This document shows, piece after piece, positions 1-8,568 of a stretch of 64,000 nucleotides of DNA. The notes under the pieces were generated by a model that was not told the DNA's origin, did not search any database, and worked only from the letters and a program-made list of their open reading frames with translations. The first letter of the stretch is position 1; each line of letters begins with the position of its first letter. Origin of the DNA: Andalucia godoyi. Taxonomy: Eukaryota; Discoba; Jakobea; Jakobida; Andaluciidae. The stretch is taken from positions 36,438-100,437 of the forward strand of contig VRVR01000028.1 of the NCBI GenBank assembly GCA_009859145.1. Direction: 5' to 3'. A program made the position numbers and the translations under genes.

Positions 1-716
1 TTATGCAAGCACTGTCCTGTTCCGGACAGTGCGCCATCGCTTCTGATCATGGTCACTACATTTTGAATGTCGCGTCTGCTACGGCCTCAGATGCGATTGG
101 CTGTCATGCTCTGTGTTTTCTGAACCCCCTGCTGTGTAAAACGTCGCATCTTTTCCATCCCCCATCCGCGCGCTGATGTAATGTCTCGCTGCATTTCCTT
201 CATCTCAACAATGCATGCCGGACTCGGGTCAAATCACCGGCCTTGTTCGAGGGTACGCACACCAAGATGAGGTGACGACGGGTTTGCAGAACCCTGGCCA
301 GGCAAAAAAAGAATCTGCCTTCTTACCACGAGCTTTCGCTACCATACGGCCGCACCAACGACTGGCACTGCTGGACATAGGTTCTCGTCAGCACACAACG
401 GTGGCAGACCGTAGCACAATCCCAGTGTAACGCATTCAGCAAAACATTAAAACGGAGAAAAAAGCGACTGTAGTCGGGAATTGGGTAATTAATATTTTAC
501 GTACAACTCCTGAACGGCGTCGTCCCCAGGCGATATTCGTGTGCCAGATTGCTCGCCGTCCCCGACTCCACCAGTCCCCAGCATTACCTCAGAAAAAGTG
601 CTGTGGACCATTTTCCGTATTTGTACGCTCACTGGTATCTCGGAATTGAATTTAATGGAAGCGCCGTTTCTCTCTCGAAATCCGTGACGATTCCTCGGAG
701 GCTCTTTGATGGTTCA
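1..716. other. No gene recognised; inverted repeat at 9-32
   Basis: No convincing coding region is seen on either strand. Bases 9-17 (GCACTGTCC) and 24-32 (GGACAGTGC) form a perfect 9-bp inverted repeat around a 6-base loop. It may be a terminator or part of a neighbouring RNA or UTR cut by the window edge. The rest is presumably the 3' flank of the minus-strand membrane-protein gene that ends at 717. Confidence 0.4.
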
Positions 717-3560
717 CTAAACAAATGTCTGTGTAGCATTGGCAGAATCGTACGTGAAGTCTTTTGTGTTGGCCGGAATCAGACGTTGTCTGATGGCTTC
801 TCTTTCTGCTGAGGATTCCGTGCGCTTGAGTCGAATCCACAAGATGGTCGAAACGGAAATAGATCCAACAAGCAGCACACCGACTAAAATGTACAAAGCA
901 AGAACTGGTGCATTGGACAGAATCAAAATGGGTATCAAAAATGCAAAACCTGCGCCGATGCATAAAGCACATCCATTCCAGAAATTGACACTTGCCACGT
1001 TGCTCGGGGAAAAACAAGTCCGGATCCTGACATCGTGAGTGAACACAATAAGGAGACAGAACAAAGCGACAATCGACGAGATCGGGCCCGGAAAAAGCGG
1101 CCCCAACGCAGTTGCGAGACAAATGATCATCATTCGTATACTAAAGACGCGATACTGGTACACGGAGGAAAAGAGAATAATCGTATCTGCTCGAAGCACC
1201 GGTGTATAATCGTGGTCTCTTGCCAAACATTCGTCGAATGCAAAGAAAATATTTGCCCATGAATTGGCAAACACGCTCATGAAATACCACGGCAGGATCA
1301 CAGACATCGAGGCTAATACATATGGTTCGTGTTCTGCAGTCCAGCATTGGATGGAGTCTAATTGAATCAGTGCACCGTCGGAATTACAGGATAGGATCCT
1401 GACTAAAACCATGCAACTCGGAATGAACAGGATTTCCGTAATTTGCGCAACTGTTGTGAGGTACGCCACAGTCCAGGGTCGATCAGCAACACGTGGCTTG
1501 TCCCTCCATCGGATCAACCATTCAAATCCCTTGATGAACAAGCGAAACAGAAAGGATAGACTGAACAAATACGGACGAGTTTCAAATTCTGCCAACTTCA
1601 CGGCTTGATTCAACAGTTTTGCGTATCGGACTGCCCACGGTTCACACATGAGAAACGGCACCAAAATGGAACAGCCGGAAAATAAAATCAGCGCATAAAT
1701 CACTGCCATTGATGTCCAGAACAGCAAATCGAATTGGGCTCTGGTGTGGACGTGAAAAACATTCAGGACGGTAACGTCAAGAGCAGAGCTGGCAGCATTA
1801 TCCGATCCATACGGCACCAAAACCGTTCGACAGATTTGAAAAACAGCCAAGATTAACGAGAAAAACTGAAAATACAGGCCAAATCGATAGGGGAGTACAA
1901 ACAACCATCGCTTTTCAGGCTGTTGCTGCTGACGGAACTCATCAAGCTTCCTCAATGAGAATGCATTGAGTGGTTTGCAAATGGACAGGAGATTCACATC
2001 ATGGTACATCGCCATTGCAAGGCAGTAATATTTCTTGACAAAGAAGTTCACTCTCAATGTGTAGATCCAGGTACCGACAAGCGTCAACGTCACACTCATG
2101 ATGGCCGGAGTCGAACTCTTGAATGGAGCGAAGAAGTACCAAATGATTCCTTGCGCAACGCACACCAAAAATACCCACACAACCTCAATGACATGTGTTC
2201 CCAATACCGTTCGTTCATTCCATGGCAGATTCGCTATGAGCCGTGCCAGATCTTCCTGTTCTCCCGGAGAATTGCTGATGTCGCAATTATATGTATGCCT
2301 ATTCGAATCATAATTGGGCGCACTGTCAGATGCTGAACCTGGCATTCGAGAACGTGACCGTCTGAACATGATGTACACCAAAACGACAGCTAGCAAAAAC
2401 GAACACGTCACAATGACGACAGAACTGACGCTAAGACCCTCTTTGAATTCAGAATCACCGCCACGAGAAGAATTCGACGGCTGAACAACATACTGGATAA
2501 CAGAGACGCAGCCACTATAGTCATTGTTCGTACAACATGGAACATGTGCAACGATTCCTTCTTCAGCTGCGCAGCCAGTGATTGTAAAGGATGATAAAAA
2601 CGGACTTCGTGGACTCCATTCTCGGTCAAAAGAATAAAATCTCTTGCTTTCAGTAGTACGGTTGGCAATCATGAATCGTGTGTCCTCGTCCTCATCTCGA
2701 TCGCACGACGAAATTTCGTAGTCAATCGATGGGACTGTCAAAGAGTTACCAACGATTGCCCAAAATTCCCCTCTATGAGACCGCAGACGGACTTCACCGG
2801 AGGACGTAATGTATCCGAGGTACAAATCGTCGGACATGCCCAAAGCAAGCGATGCTGATGTTACTTGTTTCGCGGAGTAGAGAGACGTCCAATCCGAAGA
2901 ACTGTATGCTAACACATGCAGCTGCTGCGCATCGTCCACAAACGAAATGTAGGGAATATTGCGGCTGTCCACGACCAAAGAAAAATGATGGATATTCGTC
3001 GGCATAAGATAAGGAGAAACATGATCGAATCCGTCTCTTGTCAGTCGAACAACATATAATCCATTAAGATCTGTGTAAACGACGAAAGGAAGGTCCTTGC
3101 CACTGCTCGAGAGAAATAGTTGCATGTCCCTATCTCCATCCCCGTCTCTGGAAGCTGACAAAACCGTCGTCCATCGTTTTTCATCGTTCTTAAAAGACAA
3201 CAACGTCACACTGGATGGATCCGAGTATGCCACAAATATGTCTTTTCCGTGGTTCACAGCATGGATGCGTACCTGAGAGATTGGCGGTGTCCTTAGCTCT
3301 CCGTCTCCTCCATCATCCAACCAATGATTGCTGCTGGTATCAAACTTGCAAACTCTCAGTGTTTCTCCATGTTGGCTATCTCCGAAGGCAACATACAAGA
3401 TCCGCGAATCGGGACTTGCAAAGATGCCCGCTCCCAAAGAATGCATCGAAAGGCGTTCAGGCAATTGTTGCCGTCGCACACTTGCAAAACAGACATTTCT
3501 TGCAAAAATCAAATTTAATGCAACAATGATCAAGAACGAAATGCGAATTGCAGGCAACAT
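717..3560 (-). CDS. Large multi-pass membrane protein, unknown family
   Basis: The frame is open from an upstream ATG at 3686. The ATG at 3560 is preferred because it begins a textbook signal peptide (Arg, then a long Leu/Ile/Val stretch, then a small-residue cleavage region). The first ~370 residues are predicted extracellular, with repeated short beta-strand-like blocks (LYVAFGDS, IFVAYSDP, PFVVYTDL) like a beta-propeller, but no named domain is recognised. A first TM helix (VVIVTCSFLLAVVLVYIMF) is followed by a basic stretch, a loop and about nine more hydrophobic segments to the C-terminus. No PLAT, ion-channel or 7TM signature is clear. It lies on the same strand as the mosaic receptor downstream. 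It could be a sensor or transporter-like protein; function is not assigned. Confidence 0.8.
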   Translation of the reverse strand: MLPAIRISFLIIVALNLIFARNVCFASVRRQQLPERLSMHSLGAGIFASPDSRILYVAFGDSQHGETLRVCKFDTSSNHWLDDGGDGELRTPPISQVRIHAVNHGKDIFVAYSDPSSVTLLSFKNDEKRWTTVLSASRDGDGDRDMQLFLSSSGKDLPFVVYTDLNGLYVVRLTRDGFDHVSPYLMPTNIHHFSLVVDSRNIPYISFVDDAQQLHVLAYSSSDWTSLYSAKQVTSASLALGMSDDLYLGYITSSGEVRLRSHRGEFWAIVGNSLTVPSIDYEISSCDRDEDEDTRFMIANRTTESKRFYSFDREWSPRSPFLSSFTITGCAAEEGIVAHVPCCTNNDYSGCVSVIQYVVQPSNSSRGGDSEFKEGLSVSSVVIVTCSFLLAVVLVYIMFRRSRSRMPGSASDSAPNYDSNRHTYNCDISNSPGEQEDLARLIANLPWNERTVLGTHVIEVVWVFLVCVAQGIIWYFFAPFKSSTPAIMSVTLTLVGTWIYTLRVNFFVKKYYCLAMAMYHDVNLLSICKPLNAFSLRKLDEFRQQQQPEKRWLFVLPYRFGLYFQFFSLILAVFQICRTVLVPYGSDNAASSALDVTVLNVFHVHTRAQFDLLFWTSMAVIYALILFSGCSILVPFLMCEPWAVRYAKLLNQAVKLAEFETRPYLFSLSFLFRLFIKGFEWLIRWRDKPRVADRPWTVAYLTTVAQITEILFIPSCMVLVRILSCNSDGALIQLDSIQCWTAEHEPYVLASMSVILPWYFMSVFANSWANIFFAFDECLARDHDYTPVLRADTIILFSSVYQYRVFSIRMMIICLATALGPLFPGPISSIVALFCLLIVFTHDVRIRTCFSPSNVASVNFWNGCALCIGAGFAFLIPILILSNAPVLALYILVGVLLVGSISVSTILWIRLKRTESSAEREAIRQRLIPANTKDFTYDSANATQTFV

Positions 3561-3921
3561 GGAGAAATATGGATGGCATCCGATGATATGAAACAAACTC
3601 TGGGAAGCGAAACCGTCGGCAGCCGAAAAAATGAGAGCTCGGCTGGGCTGCAATCCGGAGCGAAGAAAGTAGCCCAGCTCTGTCATCGTTCATTCGTTAT
3701 CCATCACCACGATCCTGAACTGCTGCTACGGATTCCACTAAAACGACTGACAGCTTTTTGTGCATCCTGAGAGCAGGCTTTCTCGCCTGTTGCAGGTATT
3801 TTTGCCGGTTTTTTCCAGTCTTTTTTGCTTTTAATCTTTCTTTCTTTTCCTCTTGTTTTTTATAATCTTTTTAAAAATAACGATATAAATGGGCACAGTT
3901 TCGAGCGGGAAAAAATAGTAA

Positions 3922-4800
3922 TTACATCTCATACTGGTTCATTGGAGAATGGCGAGCGTTCGCTTTGGGCAATAATCGTCCGTTTGCTGCTTGGATAGAC
4001 AACAGCAGCCCTGTGGGCTGTATTCCAACCGTGTCTGCAGCTGACTGTTGTGATGCGTGAACATATGATGAGGTACTGCTACCCTCACCGCCATTGTAGA
4101 AACGGATGCGGATGGCGTTTGGGGGACGAGGAGCAGTCGAAACGGTCGATCTTCGGGTTGCTGACTGTTCCCGTTTCTGTGTCTTCGCATCCTTCTCCGC
4201 TCTCCGTTGCGGAGTCTGTCTGTCCACCCCACTGGCGCTATGTCGGAAGCATAGAAGGCGCACGACATGCCATTTTTCCCATTCGAGAGCACCCGACAGT
4301 ACAGCCGCAGGAATAACACACAGCTCCCTTACACGACGGATGCGATGCGACAAACAGCGGGCAACAGATGAACTGTTTTTTGTAACAAGCGAGTGCCTGG
4401 TGGACGGCGCAGCTAGAATCTGGTGTTTTAATTTCATGGACGTAGGAAGTCGTACAGCATGCCGCACAGCCAATCGCCCTTCAAGCGCCTCTTCTCCGCC
4501 CCGTGAGACCCCCGGGTGGAAGACCAGTGACACACTGACCATACCCATCCATGGGCGTCCTCGAAGCGAACGGCAGGGCTTCACAAAACCGGATCCAGCC
4601 TTCTGGCAAATGACAGCTGCGGCGGCGTTCCTTCGCGCTGCAGCATCAGCAGTTTCTCGTCATGCAGCTTGTTTTCCTTTTCACGCAAGTAATTCAGCTC
4701 CTGACCCCAAAGCTTGCGGCCGTCCTCTTTGGACGGTTCTCATCGTGTTCTATTCCGTTTTCATCATCGTCTGACAAAAACGCTTCAAACCCTCTTGACG
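3922..4800 (-). other. Possible multi-exon gene or decayed gene
   Basis: Two coding-like blocks lie on the minus strand in different frames. At about 4800-4580 there is an acidic block (FLSDDDENGIEHDENRPK) followed, after a frame change near 4725, by a charged helical block (LWGQELNYLREKENKLHDEK). At about 4200-3922 there is a basic, Ser/Thr-rich tail ending at a stop at 3922. The blocks cannot be joined with consensus splice sites by eye, so this is either an intron-containing gene or a relic. The plus-strand open frame 4106-4774 looks like its shadow. Confidence 0.25.
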
Positions 4801-5124
4801 TAGGTTTTTTTTCCCCCCGTCCAGTTAATACTACATTTAAAAAAACGATCTCTCTCTTTCTCTCTCCCACGATTTCGCTTTGTATTTCGTTCTATTATTT
4901 CGCTTTGATTTGGGTATCGTCGTCCGCAATTCGGATTTGTTGCAAGGCCCCAGACGAATGATTCGCAGGATCGATTGTTATGCAACATAGCAACAGTACC
5001 AATGAGAGCCAATTAGTATTGATGCAGTGCACGGCCATCGCTGTCTCCGTTCGTCCCAGCGAATGCTCGGGTTCTTGCAGCAACGTCTCTGGAACTTGCA
5101 ATGTGGCAAATCTGATGTTATGAG
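4801..5124. other. Intergenic, pyrimidine-rich
   Basis: Between the receptor C-terminus (stop at 5125, minus) and the doubtful gene at 3922-4800. It contains T/C-rich stretches at 4806-4870 and no supported gene. Confidence 0.4.
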
Positions 5125-7095
5125 CTATGATCCAAAGACAGATTCGATGACAACAGAAAGCAACGATCCAATCACAACTTCGCCCGCAGATTCAATCAGC
5201 AAAACAATAGGCTCCATCAAGAGAATATCCGAAATGAATCCAATGACCGTACCAGCACACCACTCCGCCTGTTCGTCATCCGAGTATCCAACGGAATACA
5301 ATATGAGTACGTGCACGAAGAATGCTATCAACAGAAGGACTAGAAAATACGGAATCACAATCATCCAGGCTGGGAGCAGAAAAGATTTTCCGTCGTCTTG
5401 GACTGTGTGGATCGACAGCACGGCACGAAGAATGCGGCGCCTGGACATTAATCCTCGCTTCTTCCGCCGAATTTCTCGTGCTTCTTCAGAGGTGGATGCC
5501 ATCGTTTCATTGCGAGGCACCCAAACCCCGCGATACCACACGAATACCATGACGAGGGCCATGACAGAAGACACGATTGCAATCTCCAACGGTTGTCCGC
5601 CATTTTGTATAATGAAGTACAATATCATAGCGGTAAAAAGGCCCATGGTCAGGACAAGCAAGACAGAATCGCGTACAGAAAATCGATCTTTGAAGGAGTG
5701 CAGAACGGGAGGCTCCAAAGAGAGAGGACGGTCGGACTTTTCTTGGTGATGAGCCGCTTCGATTTCCGCGCTATCATACGTTGCGGAAGCGTTCGGAGAA
5801 TCTCCGTTCACTGGGGTGCTTGTACATTCGTACGCATACGCTGCTGCATTCGGCAACGAGGATCGATCGACTGGATTTTGCTCCAGTGGAGGAAGCTTGC
5901 GACCCATTGTAAAGACGGAAATGCTGGTCGACATTGAAGGGTTTTGCCCACTGACAACTGGAAGTACCTGTGAACTCCGAGGCGATTTCTTCGTTGAACG
6001 TACTGGAGAATATGCACGCTCATCACCACGCAATGCATCATCGTCTGCGGAATCGGAAGCCGGGGCTAATGTGCAGTCAGCTGGTTTGGAAATTTCAATG
6101 ATTCTCTGTCGCTCTCGATTCTTCCGTCGAATCCGATCCTTCCCAACACGCTGGAAGAGGAACGCTACTACGAGGAAAAATGGAACCAGGATCAACCCAC
6201 TGAGAATAGAGACCAATATGATGCGAAAGATGTTTTGTGTGTCCGAACTCGGTGCAAAGAACGCATTGGTCGCCATGGTCGCTAAGATTAGGCACAACAG
6301 CATCAAAACACGAGCAGGGCGCCGAACAGGGTCTTCTTCTCGATGGAAGACCAAGGACATTAGAGAATGCTCATATTTCAAACGGTCTTTGTGCAAAGCT
6401 TTGACACTGATCAGCTTTTCTGGAAGAGGCATTGCATCCAGTTGGCTTTCAGGAACAGGGGTTCTTGCTTCATAAAAGGCTTTCAACGTCTCGGATTGCA
6501 AGCTTTCTTGGAATTTTCGAACTTCAGCGTCTCTGCGGTCCAAAAGAATGCATACGAGGAGGATCACACCAAAGACGACTGCAAGGACAACGAAAAATGA
6601 GAAGAGAAACGTGTCCAGGAACTGCGAGTTGTAAGCTGAAACGTCTGTGATATCTACAGCATCAACCTCTAGGGCAACACTGTCTTCTAGCATATCAACG
6701 GCCGTGAAGGACGTCAGATGACTGGAGAAGCACCACACACCAGCTCCGTCAAACACCGTTTGCAAGCCGGCTGAAGAATATCTTCCTAGAGTTTCGTTAT
6801 AAAACTGGCATTTTCTCACTTTTCTGGTGGCGTTCCGACTCATATCGACCGTGAAAGGGATGTAAAATCGAATTGGTTGCGGCAAACTTTCGACAGCGCA
6901 TTCTCCTCCTTCAAAAGGATCGGAAAATGAGATCGCCACCGTGTTGGACGCCGTCGATTGGTTGATGTTCATGGCGTGTCGGAACGGATTTCGCTTCCAA
7001 TTCGTCACCTGCAGTGCGGAAACACCAGATGAACACGGCACAAACCCTGGCGGAACAACAATGGGGGACGGCAAGGATGGCACTGTAATGTTGCT
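5125..7095 (-). CDS. Receptor segment 6: GPS motif and about 7 TM helices
   Basis: It starts directly after the TGA with no ATG (the first possible start codon here is GTG at 7083). A GPS autoproteolysis motif is visible at about 6,840-6,690: a Cys, then Tyr-rich spacer, then VWCFSSHLTSFTAVD, including the HLT cleavage tripeptide. The first TM helix follows (FLFSFFVVLAVVFGVILLV). After a cytosolic linker comes a block resembling the polycystin-1 family (RPARVLMLLCLILATMATNA). About five further TM helices lead to the stop at 5125. No PLAT domain is seen. Likely a surface adhesion or mechanosensory receptor if expressed. Confidence 0.7.
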   Translation of the reverse strand, partial: SNITVPSLPSPIVVPPGFVPCSSGVSALQVTNWKRNPFRHAMNINQSTASNTVAISFSDPFEGGECAVESLPQPIRFYIPFTVDMSRNATRKVRKCQFYNETLGRYSSAGLQTVFDGAGVWCFSSHLTSFTAVDMLEDSVALEVDAVDITDVSAYNSQFLDTFLFSFFVVLAVVFGVILLVCILLDRRDAEVRKFQESLQSETLKAFYEARTPVPESQLDAMPLPEKLISVKALHKDRLKYEHSLMSLVFHREEDPVRRPARVLMLLCLILATMATNAFFAPSSDTQNIFRIILVSILSGLILVPFFLVVAFLFQRVGKDRIRRKNRERQRIIEISKPADCTLAPASDSADDDALRGDERAYSPVRSTKKSPRSSQVLPVVSGQNPSMSTSISVFTMGRKLPPLEQNPVDRSSLPNAAAYAYECTSTPVNGDSPNASATYDSAEIEAAHHQEKSDRPLSLEPPVLHSFKDRFSVRDSVLLVLTMGLFTAMILYFIIQNGGQPLEIAIVSSVMALVMVFVWYRGVWVPRNETMASTSEEAREIRRKKRGLMSRRRILRAVLSIHTVQDDGKSFLLPAWMIVIPYFLVLLLIAFFVHVLILYSVGYSDDEQAEWCAGTVIGFISDILLMEPIVLLIESAGEVVIGSLLSVVIESVFGS

Positions 7096-8568
7096 TCAAG
7101 TTTGCAGAGTATCCGGTTGTGGACGAACCACATCCATCTTGAAGGTTGGGGTATTCATTGTCAGTGGCGGCTCACCAGGTGCCATATTCTTGGACAGCGT
7201 CTGACCAAGGTCGACTAGAACACGGGAGACGACAACGCTTTGCCGAGAAACCTTCTCCAAGGTTTGAGAAGGCGCATCTGCCGGATCCTCCGCCGAGGTC
7301 AGCTGCGTAGCAGACCCTAATCCGACAGCCAACACAAAGTTAGATAAAACGTTCCCTAGCTTTTGAACCACATCCGAACTCGCGCCACCTGCCGTTGTGG
7401 AACGAGCAGCACTTTGCAAGAAAGTTTCGATCTTTTGACTGCTTTTTGGTGTGATTTCCAAAGGTTGAGCAGACACGGCCGCAACAATGTCCAGTTTCTG
7501 TTCAATTTCTGCAAGGAGAGAAGCTTTGTCAGCTCTCTCGTCATCCATCTGCGACGGTCCATCCAAAACGAGGGAGAGAAGATTGTCCCGCAGAGCAGCG
7601 CGCATATCCACTTCGGTCTTGTTCAGATTACACAACGGGCTGGTCCAGCCCACCTCGCACTGACAAAACATCATCGTTTCTCCTGTCGTGGACGTCCCTG
7701 AAACACAAGATCCATGAACACCGCAATCTGGGCAGACGGACTCCTGCGCAGTTGCGGGGCTGTTCGACAATGCCAAAAGAGCATTTGAGACATCACTGTC
7801 GTTCGCAAGAGATCCTGCAAACACTTGCGATACAACCGACACCACTTGCAGGACGGAAGACATGTCACGCTCTCCAGCACCATTAGACGAAGAAAATGAT
7901 TCGAGAAGAGAAGACGAAAGCGAAACAAGATCCGTCTGCCCATCAAAGACGTATTTGCTGCACGACACTCTCAAGTCGGCTTCAGAAGATGCACCCAGAC
8001 TGTCTCGTGCTACAACAATCAATGTAAGAGAATCATTGAGTCCGTAACCCTTTGGCAAAACAATGGCTGCAAACTCAGCGGACGCAGAGTTGGAAATCAT
8101 GGTGATCCGCTTCGCAAGAGAATCGCCATTCCCTGGATTTGACACTTGTAAATCGTACACAAGAGGAACATCGTCGTCAGTCCACCCGCCGCAAGACACA
8201 GTGTACTTTGTGCTGAGCTCGACTCCTTGCAAAGGCGAAACAACGCAACCCACGAGCGGATCTCGAGACGGTGAAGCATTGACAGTGATGGACTTTGATG
8301 CAGACGATTCCACGCCGGAGGACGTCCGAACGGTCACTTCGATCCTATATCGCAAACCAGGCTTCAGAGATCCTTCCCGAATGGTAAGCATAGAGTTCGA
8401 AGAATTCGTCAACGCCCAATCTCTGGTAAACACATCCACGAATTCCCCATTCTCAAAGACTGCCCAAGAATACCTGAGGCGCGCTTGAACTGGTGTGACA
8501 GAAATGGAAAACTTGAGTCGGTCCATTGCGGAAACTCTTGATGCGGTAGGCTGAACGAATACCACCAA
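7096..8568 (-). CDS. Receptor segment 5: REJ-like region and EGF module
   Basis: The first ~200 residues are Ig/REJ-like strands (RYSWAVFENGEFVDVF, YDLQVSNPGNGDSLAKR). An EGF-like module follows with CPDCGVHGSC and CQCEVGWTSPLC, and then a Ser/Ala-rich alpha-helical stretch typical of a GAIN-like region. The frame ends with TGA at 7,096-7,098, but the same frame continues immediately as SNITVPSLPSPIVVPPG in segment 6. A single in-frame stop therefore separates two otherwise continuous coding regions. Confidence 0.65.
   Translation of the reverse strand: MVVFVQPTASRVSAMDRLKFSISVTPVQARLRYSWAVFENGEFVDVFTRDWALTNSSNSMLTIREGSLKPGLRYRIEVTVRTSSGVESSASKSITVNASPSRDPLVGCVVSPLQGVELSTKYTVSCGGWTDDDVPLVYDLQVSNPGNGDSLAKRITMISNSASAEFAAIVLPKGYGLNDSLTLIVVARDSLGASSEADLRVSCSKYVFDGQTDLVSLSSSLLESFSSSNGAGERDMSSVLQVVSVVSQVFAGSLANDSDVSNALLALSNSPATAQESVCPDCGVHGSCVSGTSTTGETMMFCQCEVGWTSPLCNLNKTEVDMRAALRDNLLSLVLDGPSQMDDERADKASLLAEIEQKLDIVAAVSAQPLEITPKSSQKIETFLQSAARSTTAGGASSDVVQKLGNVLSNFVLAVGLGSATQLTSAEDPADAPSQTLEKVSRQSVVVSRVLVDLGQTLSKNMAPGEPPLTMNTPTFKMDVVRPQPDTLQT

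Noticed and set aside
4106-4774. 222-codon plus-strand open frame
   Set aside because: Overlaps better coding-like blocks on the minus strand and has no recognisable domain; composition looks like a shadow.
7090-7100. TGA in the receptor as a second selenocysteine codon
   Set aside because: Sits in a Thr/Ser-rich linker with no redox context, and no SECIS-like structure was seen downstream of 5125.
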